Source: Isoetes taiwanensis
Taxonomy: Eukaryota > Streptophyta > Lycopodiopsida > Isoetales > Isoetaceae
NCBI GenBank assembly: GCA_021234155.1
Contig: JAJEKV010000020.1
Coordinates: forward strand, 250,001-314,000
Direction: 5' to 3'
Length of the DNA stretch: 64,000 nucleotides
Shown here: one piece after another, positions 1-11,323 of the stretch
Layout of the letters: each line of letters starts with the position of its first letter
Numbering within the stretch: position 1 is the first letter of the stretch
Program-made: the position numbers and the translations under genes
The notes under the pieces: generated by a model
Seen by the model: the letters and a program-made list of their open reading frames with translations, nothing else
The model's database searches: none
Told to the model about the DNA's origin: nothing

Positions 1-36
1 AGCCTCCCTTGCATTACTCCTTGCAGCACCACTCGC

Positions 37-866
37 TTAGTCTAGATTTACAGTATTGTTATGCCCTTCTTGAGTTGAAGTTTTTGTAGTATCGGTAGTT
101 TGTGAAGACAGTTTTTTAGCCTCTATGCTTTGATGAGATATCCCCCCTTTTGTGATGCTCTCTGTACTCCATTTCTCTTCCATTATAGCGCCTCCCAATC
201 CTACGGATTTGTGCTTCGTCTCTGCTAGTTTTTCATTTTCTTCCAACTCTTTCTCGTTTGCTTCTGTTTCTGCTTCTTCCATATGTGAAATTCTTCTATA
301 TGTGAAACTTCCATTGGTGAAACTGATCTGCAAGGTTGTGTGAATTTTTTCTGCCCTCCTGCACTATCTCTTACCCCTGCCCCTAATATTGCAGATTTCA
401 ATTTTCGGATAGCACCGATGGCACTCACATTTGCCTTAGAGGCCAGATCTTCCCCTGCTGATACCTTATCTACTCGGTTGCCCTTTGGGGGATGATTAAT
501 ACTATGTGAAGCAGGGACGGCTGCTAATGAACCTGGATTCTTATCTGATACACTCAGGAAATGATGTGAAGCAGGGACGGCTGCTAATGAACCTGGATTC
601 TTATCTGATACACTAAGGAAATGATTTACCTCATGCTGGGCGAAAGCCCCAATTTCTGAAACCGATTTGTTGGAGGCCCCTTCGACTGGGGACGGTTTGC
701 AGACCCCTGGGGTCTGCCGGATGGTTGTGGTCCAGCCTAAGCTGCCGCTGGCAGGGCGAATCGGAGGCCCTGGGGCCCCGTTGTTTTTACCTGGGTCGGA
801 CCCAGGCCGAGTTCCGACAGCCGCCACGCCTTCGTCCATTTTCTTCTCTCCTTTTTTGTTATTCAT
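37..866 (-). pseudogene. Unknown basic/low-complexity protein, broken, runs off window
   Basis: I do not recognise this protein. A minus-strand frame from an ATG near 866 reads a Gly/Pro/Ser-rich N-terminus (SDPGKNNGAPGPP, TIRQTPGVCKPSPVEGAS) and then a 20-residue segment that occurs twice in tandem (SVSDKNPGSLAAVPAS). Around position 290-300 this frame turns into Lys/Gln-rich noise, while another frame opens into an acidic stretch (EEAETEANEKELEENEKLAE), so the reading frame is probably shifted there. A short direct repeat at the shift point (catatgtgaaa / tatatgtgaaa) could be the cause. The second frame meets a stop near 37. It could be the ORF1 (gag-like) protein of a LINE or another retroelement, given the LINE remnant elsewhere in the window, but no zinc knuckle is visible in this part. 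Composition and the internal duplication argue against a conserved housekeeping gene. Confidence 0.35.
504..623. repeat. 60-bp tandem duplication, two copies
   Basis: Positions 504-563 and 564-623 are near-identical 60-bp units (one visible difference, ctcagg/ctaagg). The period is a multiple of three, so it adds 20 codons to the overlapping minus-strand frame without breaking it. Confidence 0.9.
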
Positions 867-3800
867 AGCATATATTATAATTGCTCTTATTTCTACAAAC
901 CTTGTCTCTTATAAGGCATCACATTTTTTAAGATGTTACAAATGTTCAACAAATAATCATCGTTTGGTGTCACGGGTGGCATTACCACACAATTCCGCAT
1001 AGCAACTGATTGGTTGAACCATAGAATGACCTTCAACATGTTGTACATGAAGGGAATTACCATTTTAGTTGAGCAATAAGTGGATATTCAAAAAAGCCAA
1101 AAGATCCAAAATCTGACGTTCCACCATCTGATCTAGCCAACATATGTGCTGGCCTTGGCAACATACAAAAATCTCTTAGGCAGAAAATCTTCTACACAAC
1201 AAAATGCCAATTCGACAGTCTTACAAAAGAGACAAACAATTGGAGGTTAGTCAAAGCACTACATACAATAATAAATAGATATATGTAGCAGCATAGCAAT
1301 GTGAGCCATTTGATCATTGGTGATGCTTATACGTACATTTGCCCACTTGTGTTACGCTTGGACTAAACCTACAACAAAATAAAATAAAAAAATATCTAAT
1401 CACATGCTAGTGTAATAGTTATGTGGGGATTCAAAAAGATGGGTGCTTACTTGAACCAATATATGATCAATGAAACAGGTGGATCAATAAAAAAAGGATG
1501 TGTTGAACGCAATAGTTAATCTAATGTCTACTTTAGAACAAAGCTTGGCAAGGTTGAGACCAAAGTCATAAAACATCATATTTTTGTTGCAAGGTAGAGA
1601 CCATTTGTGAATAGAAGATTATGTTTAAAATTAAGTCAAATACCGATGTAACGGCAGATTCTTGTTGGAAAGATGGTCATCGTTGGGAAACAAATGATCA
1701 ATGTATTTAATTTTCAACTATGTAGGAGTATTATGTTACTATTGTTGCCTACGTTTGTTGGTTGAGTTCCTTATTGAATTGTTTGAACTTTAAAATGGAT
1801 GTGTGAGGAGTGCTTGTGGTCTGAAGTTTGGGGTCACTCCGTTGACTCAAGTAAGTTGTACTTGTCTCAGCGACTTGTTGAGGATCTATAAAAGTACACC
1901 TATATCAACTTTGAATCTTAAAGGCATGAGTTGCTGAACATTGATTATAAGAATTTTATCATGATCCAATCAATGAACACATAACCAACATTTCAACATT
2001 TCCATAAAATAGAACCTTTTCATGTGCAAAGGAATTCACTCATCTTATTTTACAATGCAGAGCCCTTTTAAAAAATTGAAATCTATTAAATTCAATTTGA
2101 CTCTTAAGAGCATGGCCAATTAAGTGAACAATTAATTTTCTTGGTATATTGTCTATGGCATGCGCATAATGCAAATGATAAAAAGAAACATAAAGGTTCC
2201 AGCCAAATAATGCTCATAGAGCAAGATCATATTCAAGAAAGCTCAAAGAATGAAAGGGGTTGTGCTCAAAAAGGCGTGTGTCAATATGAACTGCTGATAT
2301 AGGGTGTGTGTCAACATGGGCTTCTGATTTATGTAGGGGCATGTGTCAAAGCCTAAGGGAAAATCTCATATATCAACCACTAAGGATATCTTCATTTCAG
2401 ACCATATTTCCATTGTCTCAATATTCTTATGTTATGTGAGACTTTCTCTAGATAGTAATAGGTGCCGGGCAATACCTTCTCATTGATCTACCAGAATGAG
2501 TTGCTCTGCTTACAATCTTATCAGATAATATATTACCTGCACCTGTATCAGTGATTGTGACTGAAAAACTATTCAGAAGATTCATCTATGCCAGGATCTC
2601 ACAACTAACATCATTTGTAAAAAGCTTGCTGAAACTTGTGAAGCTAGACACGGCTCAGAAGCTAAACTATTGCAGACATGTCATCCTTATTTGTTCTGAC
2701 CACATCTCTCTCTCCAGTCTCCTCCAGAAAATTGCAAATTTGTTCGTATTCGCTTTGTGTAGGGAAAAAAGGTCAGAAAATCCCTCCGCTGTAATTTTAA
2801 AGGGGTCAATAATAGTCATCTTATGTTAACATATGTTAAATGCTGTGCTTAGAACAAAACATAGACATGAAAAAAGTACCCAAATAGAAGTAAATGAAAA
2901 TGATGAGTGGTAAAAACTGGAAGCAGAACTACAGCAGATTGAGTCAACCATTTCATACAAACAAATATCTTATCTCTCAAACAATTGAGTTGTGCAGATG
3001 TTTCAAATTGATGAGTTGTCGTGTATCCCTTTGCATCAGGCACAACTGACCAATTCCACAGTGTTTTTCTGGCCAGGCGCAGCAAAAATGCAAACAGTCA
3101 ATCAACAAACCGTGAAGTGTGCATCTCATTCTAGATACCGCCATACAAACCTGGCTGTGGCATGGCTAGAGAATTAAATAATCTGCTGGTGCTGCAACGG
3201 CCCCTATTATTCTCTTATTAGTGGACCCTAGAAAAGCAAAATCCAATCCAAGCTGCATAGAATAGTACTCAGTTTCACTTCAACTCAAATGATCTTCCTA
3301 CAGACATATATCCTCAGATCTGACTCCAACCCAAATGCTTTTTCTGCAACCAAATCATAGTAAAGTGCAAACATCACACAACTACTTTAATGGCCAAAAT
3401 AATAGATTTCGCAGCCAACAAAGTATGAGCAGTGGGTTAACAATGGAGTATATAACAGTGCATTATGCAAGACATATGCCCACCTGTCTATTGAAAAGCA
3501 TAAGCACTATGGAAGTAAAGCTTAAAGCAATAGAAACAGAATTTCATTTTATGGGAGTAAAGCTTAAAGCAATAGAAACAGAATTTGATTTGGTTGCTAA
3601 AGGAGAGACGAAAAAAGGTTACTCCATTCGGGAGCAAAACTAAATAGGCACATCTAAATATTCAATGGCACTGACTGATTCAGACAGGATTAATGAAATG
3701 ATAATAAGCTTTAATTAACCGGTGAACTAATTCTTATAGCTGGAGTGCCAAATTTGGCTGTTGCGTCCTTAAAAGCGGATCTGTTCAAGAAAACAGGAAT

Positions 3801-4486
3801 AGACTAATATCCCGGATTTGTTCTATCTAGCCAAACCTCATCTTGAAGGTTCGATCTGTATATAAATAACTGTATTAACCTTATCGCCTCTGTTCAGAAG
3901 ATTTAAGACAAAAAGTTGCAGATATGGCTTCTCTAAAAATCCGTCCATATAATGCATGTTGCAGCTATGGCTTCTACATGTGCTGGGTAATAAAATCATG
4001 AGCTTTTAGAGGATGCAGCTATGGCGAACAGGAATCAAACTGGATTCAGCAAATCCAAACTCAACCCTTAAAAGATTTAGAATACCTGTTCCGACCGAAT
4101 TACATTAGTGGTTAGCATTACACAAAGAAACTAAAATCGGTTCAACGTTTCAAACAAAGACCAAATATAGGTAGAAAGAGGACATTTACATGCAAAGAGA
4201 AACCTGTGGATTAATCCTGTTTGGATACTGCCCTTAAAAGTTTTAGAAGGGTAAGCAAACTCAATCGAAACTTAATCCCTGGATGCAGCAAATAAAGAAC
4301 TCAACCTGTTCCGGCTTACTTTTTAGCGTTTCCAGATCCAGAGCTCCTAACTTCAACCGACTATTGCCTCCTGCAGATGGATTTGCATTATTGAATAAGA
4401 AGAAATGCCATTTTAAGGCATGATAACAAATAAAATGAAAGGAGAATCAACCTGCACCCAATGGTTCCAAGGCTCCAAGGCATACC
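867..4486. other. Long non-coding interval
   Basis: AT-rich DNA without a convincing gene. The open frames here are short and show no family motif. The only structure seen is a small direct duplication of about 42-bp period at 3515-3590 (gtaaagcttaaagcaatag repeated). Confidence 0.6.
3515..3590. repeat. 42-bp direct duplication
   Basis: Two adjacent units starting gtaaagcttaaagcaatag at 3515 and 3557. The period is in frame with a short plus-strand ORF that otherwise looks non-coding. Confidence 0.85.
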
Positions 4487-4498
4487 CTAAGATGGGCT

Positions 4499-4969
4499 GG
4501 AGCTTAAACCTGCCGCTGCAAGTCTTGAAGAAAGAATGAACGTATAAGAATGAACGAAAAAAGAATGAATCGGAAATGCATAGGAATTAGTGTTACCTGC
4601 TCCATGCGTCAAAAAAATGTATACGATGGAAACAGCTGATTTAGAGACTGTACCTGCGTCCCCAAGCTCCAGGCGAACACCTTCTACCGTCTCCAAAACT
4701 CCCAACCGTGCCCTCTTATTTTCTAGTGACATTGAACCCAGCCGCCCATCTTCAAAGCATGATCCATCGCCCGAGAAGTCTGCTGCTTGACCGTTTCAAA
4801 AATCTAGTATGATTATTTTGAGGGGGAAGGGGAAATTTTAGTATGGGAAAGGGGAAATCGCCTGAAAACAAAGGTCTCGCCTGAAAATCCATTTTCAGGT
4901 CCCAAAAGTCACACCCTGAGGGCACACCGGCATCAGCAAGACACCCCAAAAACTTTTTAAGTAAGTAGA
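4499..4969 (-). repeat. Duplicated segment, copy A (inverted relative to 20970-21443)
   Basis: About 470 bp whose reverse complement recurs at 20970-21443 with scattered substitutions and small indels. It begins just past the end of the ZNFX1-like gene and includes a possible short first exon (see 4654-4732). Homology stops abruptly at both ends in both copies. At the right end the paralogous junction is a Helitron 3' terminus, so copy A shows the sequence of the empty target site. Confidence 0.85.
4654..4732 (-). CDS. Possible short first exon of an unknown gene
   Basis: An ATG at 4732 opens a frame reading MSLENKRARLGVLETVEGV... up to GACGCAG|GTACAG, a plausible splice donor at 4653/4652. 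No downstream exon is recognised. The diverged second copy near 21.2 kb keeps the ATG, but the frame after the donor position ends quickly. It may be the 5' part of a real gene lying between 3 and 4.7 kb, or just part of a duplicated non-coding unit. No known family is apparent. Confidence 0.25.
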
Positions 4970-4999
4970 TAAAAATTATTGTATTACACATCAAACAAA

Positions 5000-7900
5000 T
5001 TACAACAAACAACAAAAAGCTAGGCAGAGAAGATCTATGGTAGAGTGCCTGTTTCCTGCTGCAAGGGCATGACTTTCTCCTCCAATAATTGCATCACAAT
5101 CTGGGCACCTGGATTGCTGCATTGCTCCACCACATTCACCTATTGCATATATATGACCATTTGGGCATTCATACCAATGTCCTTGAGTTCCAACTTCTGC
5201 ACTTACCGCTTTAACAACTTGCATCTTTATTTGCTTCTGTGCGCTTTTCATAATGTTGCTTGCATCCTTATGATTTGCATCATGTTGAAGGATTATTTCA
5301 CATATTCTTACTGCATCCGCAAATTGACTGATGCCTGTACATGCAGATGCCCATTGGATCAGTGCTCTGATTGCCATATTCCTGCTTACTGTGTTGGTCA
5401 GGGATTCCATTTGCACTCTAGCAGGTAGAGGGTTGTACCTCTCCTCCGTTACAAGCTTTGGAATGGTTTCTAGTTTTGACACAAGAAAACTTTGGCTAAC
5501 TACAACTCGAAGATGACTTATTGCTTCATAAAACTTCTCTTCCATGCAGCAGACTATAGCAAGATTGAGGTGAGCTTCTGGTAATCCTGGGTTTAGCCAT
5601 ATAGCCTTCCGGAAACATTTGGAAGCTTTCATGTGTTCATTTTTTTCCAACATCTTTATGCCATGTCGTACCTCGTTATAACCATAGATCCGCCGCTTCA
5701 CCATTTCTACTTGTGCCACACTTTTCTTCACAATATTTGAATAACGGTAGGTTCTCCTAATAGGATGCCTGCATTGAGGACTGCCGAAACAAAAACGTTG
5801 TAAAAAGCCATACTAGAAAGTCATACTAGAATTAGCAAATGTGATTATCATTATAATCTTACCAGGTCTTGAGCTTTATGGCTTGAGATTCAACTGATAA
5901 TGCTCCATCCACTGAAGTCGACTCATTCATATCCATCCACTGATCTAGGCCAGTAACTTCAAAAAGGTGACCACAATCTATCAGCTGGATAAATCTGTCA
6001 GATGTATCACTTTCCCCCAGTTTTATTTGTGAAATTACATCTAACGTATCTGGATCACAGATTCTGCACACAGAGGGACATGGCTCTCCACACATGCCAA
6101 TGCAGGAGTGGCCACATTTATCAAGCTTTCTATTACATGATAAGTCACAACGTGGACGTTCACATACTTCGTAGCAGAGAAGATCACAAGCAAAATGTTC
6201 ACATTTCCAAGGACATGGCTCCATGCAAGGTGTGCAAGGTTCTCCACATTTAAGAGAACAACGGCTATGCACGCATTTTTTTTCGCACTTTGCAGTGCAG
6301 GGCGAGCAGGGTAAGGAACATATATCTTTGCAGCCGTGCCCACACGGAAGATCACGCCCACATTTTTCCCTGCATTCAGTATGATGAGTTCGTTTCTTGC
6401 ATTTTCCACATGTTCCTTTGCAGTTGTGTAAGCATCCTGGTAGATTTCCCTCACATGGTTTTGTGCAGGAGATTACACATGGATCTTGATGGCATTCTAA
6501 CATCATTGAATGACAACATGGCAGGTCCTTCAATACCCTTGTATTGCAGATTGAGTTGCAAGGTTTGCCACATCTTTTTGTGCACTGGTGACCACATGAT
6601 AACAGTTTTGAACATGTACGTATGCAGGATTCACCATCTGCAGGTTTTGAGCATGGCAGAGGACTTATATGTCCACAACTTGGTATATTTTTTTCTACGA
6701 GCACCTGACAGGGTGGACATTCTTTCCCCATGTGGCACGATGCCATGCACCTATGCTGACAGTTACCAAATGGCTTCAAACATCTTTTGGAGCAGAACAT
6801 TGTCTCATGTGTTCCTATATGGCAACGTCTTGGACAAGCATGCCCACATTGTAACTGGTATTCACATTGTTGACTGCATCCACCATCTTCGACCTGTTTA
6901 AATTGCTCAGCTACAGAAATTGCTGTTTCTGTATTTTGGTGATTTTGACAGCATAATATAAGTTCAGGACCTATGCAGCCAGTATCCTTGAGATTTTGAA
7001 TTACATTTCTCCACAACCTGCTCTTTTCTGATAGAAGGTTGGCGTTGCCAAATATGTAAAAACCTTCTCTGGCTCTTGACAAGGCCACGCACACACGATT
7101 TTCACTTTTAAGAAACCCAATAGTGCCTCTACCTCCTTCCACATCGTTTCTTACAAGTTTATAAAAAGAATTATAGTTGCTTCTTCTCCTTGGAAGTCAT
7201 CCACACTGGATATTCGTGGAAATGTAGTTGGAGAGATTTCAGGTTCAGATGGGCTTCCTCCAATCGGGGTGATTGATAAGAATGGATGATTCTTTAATCT
7301 GGCATGCAATTGCTTCTTAATTTCTTCCACTTGACCTCCGTACATGGCCAGAATAACTATATCAGTTGGCTTGTAACAACCTTGGTTCAGAAGGTAATTA
7401 CAAAACTCGACAATTAGCTTCGCTTCTGGAATATTCACCTTGCTATTTGCTTCGCTGGTCTCTTTCTCTCGAGCCCGGTGATCAAAAAAGAAAAGGCTTG
7501 ATTTCACCCCTTTAATGTCTTTGTATCCATGAACACGAGGGTGATCTTTAAGATCTGGATATATGTTAGCAATTAACTTTGAAATGGATGGCTTCATCCT
7601 CCGTTGAGTTAACAGTGTTACATGGTCGATTCCTCCTACAACAAGACGCTCAAATAGTGAAACATCCAACTTATACTTGATAGCGAGTTTGTACGTTGCG
7701 GTTGAGGGCCGCAGCTGTTTGTGATCTCCAATAAGAATGACCTGTTTGTGATCTCCAATAAGAATGACGTGTTGGGTGGAAGGACTCAGACATGCCAAGA
7801 TATGGCTTTCTAACACCTCCGCTGCTTCTTCAACTATCACTATCTCCGGTTTCAGTGATACGATAGTATCATGATATTTGGCTGCTGCACTTGTAGTCAT

Positions 7901-10826
7901 TCCTATGATATTAGATTTCTTTAGGATAGAGAGCTGGATTTCTCTATCCACTTCATTAAGTTCTCTGCAAGCATTCTGATATTCTTTGGAAATATTTGCT
8001 AGCTCTGTTTGTGCTGCAGAATGAATTTCATCAAGCCAGTATTGGTGCAATCTTTTTCTTGCTACAACTGGTAAGATCCATACATCCGGGGTGTTGACTA
8101 TAAGATGGAGAGGGAACTGTCCACCCTGATTTTCAGGCGCTTGTAAGTTATTCATGTTTTTTATTTTTATACCTTTAGGTACTTGAACCCAATCTTCGTT
8201 GTCTCCCACTTTGTCGTTGTCCTCAAAACTGGGTAATGGATCATCTAAAAGCCAGAGTCTGACAATATCAGATTGGGCATTTCCTTGGAATAGGCTATTT
8301 ATTTGTTCCTCTGTAGCAACACCATATAGCATGCCACGTGCCACATACTCAGTGTTCAAAAGCTTCACACAAGAGTTCATTTGTTGTTCTAGAGCCCACT
8401 TCTTCCCTTTTGCATTTGAGGCAGCTCGTACTTGAGCTGGAGGCAAATTTCTATCATCCCTGTGCTTTTGGATTCTTTGTTGTAAGTTGCAGCCTCGCAA
8501 TATTTCACTCTTCCCTCTTCCCCCTATGCGAACTAGCTGTTTTTCATGCATATATATGTTTTCTAGAAACTGATCCAATGCATGATTAGTGTAGCACACT
8601 ACCATTATTGGGCCCGCAATGTTGGAGGAAGCCTCAGCTTTTTTCAATTTGTCAGCTTTTAAATTTGCCAATAGTAGCCTTACAATGAGGGAGCCAATGT
8701 AGGTTTTACCAGTTCCAGGTGGTCCTTGAATAAGAGCCAGCCTTTTTGTCAAACCATGTTTGAGAGCTAATTTTTGGCTATCGTCAAGGCCACATGCCCA
8801 CTCAGGCCATGGTTGCAATAAATGGATAAAGCTTGTTCCCAACTCGTTTTCCATCTCAGGAAATGCTGATTCAAAATAAAAAACATCAGCCTTTTCACTT
8901 TGCAATAAGTAATCAGGTGCTTTTACGCTTGGCTCCAAGGATAATAGATGTTCCTTAAACGGAATAGCTTCCATATCCTCCCGTTGCAAGCTTCTCAAAG
9001 TGTGAGAATAGGCCTCAAAATATGCCGAAGCAGATTCAACCATGACATATTCTCTGGTTGTATCAAGGTTTTGTTGATTATCCATGTCATGGACGAGCTG
9101 GATAACCACTGTACCTTGGGATAAGGACTTTGTATTACGACCTGCAATTGTTGTCCAAATAAATGTTTGGAATCCATCACACGATAGACAGAGTAATGCA
9201 CCAAACATTAATCTTTTGCTAGAAGCCCATGAGGTCTCTTTTTTCTTCTCTACCTTGAAGGAAACTGTGTATTCAATCCCACTGCTTGCAGGGAACATTT
9301 CTTCAATCCTAACATTTGAGTAGACCCTTACATCTGCACTATGAATGCCATTTCTGTAATCTTTGATGCCATTCCTAAGAGGCTCAATAAAGTCTTCTCT
9401 AAGCAAGCGGAAATGCGTCTCCAGGTACTCGATGATAGAAGTATATTGCATCCCTATCTTGTTGACTGGTAGTGCTCTGTTTTCCTGTAAAAGAAGCTCC
9501 TCTTGCCCTGGTATTATACATGTTTGACGAAAATCAACTCCCTGTTTCAAGCCATCAAGCATTTAGATTTGGTCTTACGAATAAGGATACTTAGAATAGC
9601 TTGTAGAGTGCATTCTAACGAAAATAAAATGAAGTGCAGGAGTTTTCTTTTTTAAGTGCTCATTTATATTACGTCTGTTTTGATTTACAGATTTATCAAC
9701 TAAAACTATGGGTCTTAGATCAAATATGAAGGTGGCATCATTGTCACTTCCAAAATCTCTTGTTCACATAGAAGCATCAGTGGGCTCTATAACTATTTCA
9801 ATGACCGGAGGCAGTGCCTTCTTTTCAAAACCTTGTAATGATTGTAGACTAAATGCCAAGGTTCTCGGGTGCTTATAAGCAGCCAAAGGATGTTTATGCA
9901 TACAGATAAAAACAAAAATACGTTGCAATCACAATATCAATATGTACAGGCCAAAGTTAGTGTCATGAGATGAGAATATGCTATCCTTTCTTTTACCTAA
10001 AAGCTTCAATTTTCAAGGCTGATAACAAGGCCAGGCAGGAATATTGATGGGAATTTCTCTAAATACTCACGGCTACAATGTCATGAACTTGGATTCCGTT
10101 GAAGATACGATGTATTACTTAAGACTAATCTATGAATCAGAAAATCAAACTTATTACGTTTATAACTACATGAAAATACCAACCTTTAAACATCCATCTG
10201 GCCCGGATACTGCCAAAGAACGTTGAATCCTTTTCTTTTGTGTAAGTAACCTCGATATTCTCTCCGCCAAATCTTCCCTCTTTGAACTAGTTGGTAACCC
10301 TTCTATTGCACCTTTTAGCGAATCCAAAGGAACCTCTTTCCATCCAGCAGCAGTGCGGAGCTGCAACTCCTCGGCCAGATGGACAAACGGTTCTATATTT
10401 TTAGCAGTGGGATTTGTAGAGTTGATAAATGCATGCATGCCAAGTAAATACTTAGAAGTAGTAAGGGATCCATATATTTGATTAGTTTTTTGTCTCAACA
10501 TGCTTGATCTTATTTCATCCTTGGCAAGCAACCTGGCAAGCAAGCATGCATTAGTTCAACAATGTTGTTGATGCTTTGAAGTCCCAAGTTGGAACTGAGG
10601 TATTCTATGTTGTCAGATGCATCTTTTTCAAGGTGAATTCTGAGCCAGCTCTCTATTCTATTATTGGGAGCTCCAGCCAAGGCCATTCTAGCAACATCTT
10701 GAGCATTTTTGTTATCTATTTGATGCAAAAACTTACAGCGGCTACCACTGCGGCAATCATTGGTAAGAAAGAACCTGCATGTCCCCAATTTCTGGTTAGA
10801 TTTTATCTTAGCTTGAGGTTTTTCTG

Positions 10827-10863
<37 letters not shown>

Positions 10864-10868
10864 ATCTG

Positions 10869-10899
<31 letters not shown>

Positions 10900-11323
10900 C
10901 TCAGCAACTGATATGAGAAACTTGGGGACTTGTGTAAGCTCTTCTAAAGCAATCTGCACTTTATCATCTCTGTGCACAGAGATTAAATCACCTGAGCCAT
11001 CTTCATACTTGATAGAAATATCAGATGCCCTGCATTTATCGCGCAACTCATCATAAATACTTATGATCAAGTTTTTAAACCCTTGCAAGGTGCTATTCCT
11101 GTCAAGCCGCACCACTCGGATCTGATCCTTAAACTGGAGCTTTACTCTGGCAAATGAGCCAGGATGTGCAATTCCCTAAAATATAATCGAAAAGATAAAC
11201 ACATGCAGGCTTATTTAATAGTACCAAAAATCGAAATGTGGAGCTGAAGGTAAGACTCACCACTGGGACTGAAGAAGGACCAGGCTCCCCGGCGCCATAA
11301 CTTGTGCTTGGTGAAGCTTTCAT
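5000..11323 (-). CDS. ZNFX1: ZNFX1-like SF1 helicase with PB1, CCCH, NFX1-type and RZ zinc fingers
   Basis: Four exons can be joined: 11323-11261 (ATG; donor GTGAGT), 11175-10184 (donor GTTGGT), 9541-5863 (donor GTAAGA) and 5780-5000; phases agree at all junctions. Exon 2 starts with a PB1-like domain (VKLQFKDQIRVVRLD), then a Glu/Pro hexanucleotide repeat and a CCCH finger (C-x7-C-x5-C-x3-H). Exon 3 holds a UPF1-family SF1 helicase: Walker A GPPGTGKT (about 8715), Walker B-like VIVEEAAEV (about 7830), GDHKQLRP, QRR, VDDFQGEE and VALSRAREG. Then come many NFX1-type Cys/His fingers (about 6900-6050) and, in the last exon, an RZ finger (CPNGHIYAIGECGGAM). Animal ZNFX1 acts in dsRNA sensing and small-RNA inheritance in cytosolic granules; an RNA-surveillance role here is inference. 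Predicted length is about 1840 aa, like animal ZNFX1. Two frameshifts (near 10540 and 7160) and a 27-bp duplication suggest a pseudogene or assembly errors. Confidence 0.85.
7715..7768 (-). repeat. 27-bp tandem duplication inside the helicase GDHKQ motif
   Basis: 7715-7741 and 7742-7768 are identical 27-bp units. On the coding strand this doubles nine residues (VILIGDHKQ) just before LRPS, the conserved ATP-sensing motif of UPF1-like helicases. The frame is kept, but nine residues are inserted at a place where the fold is tight. Confidence 0.92.
10824..10903 (-). repeat. Hexanucleotide repeat coding (Glu-Pro)n
   Basis: About 13 copies of ctggct/ggctct-type hexamers, one interrupted by ctggat. 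On the minus strand it encodes an alternating Glu-Pro tract with one Asp-Pro, between the PB1 and CCCH domains of the ZNFX1-like protein. It is a likely length-polymorphic linker. Confidence 0.9.

Noticed and set aside
2551-3177. Several 60-100 codon ORFs on both strands
   Set aside because: No motifs, no splice context, and mutually overlapping; random for AT-rich DNA of this length.
6002-6901. Cys/His-rich ORFs on the plus strand and a second minus frame
   Set aside because: Shadows of the NFX1-type finger exon; the real frame has the regular finger spacing.
10576-10911. Plus-strand ORF ending in a Trp-Leu repeat
   Set aside because: Antisense shadow of the Glu-Pro repeat of the ZNFX1-like exon.
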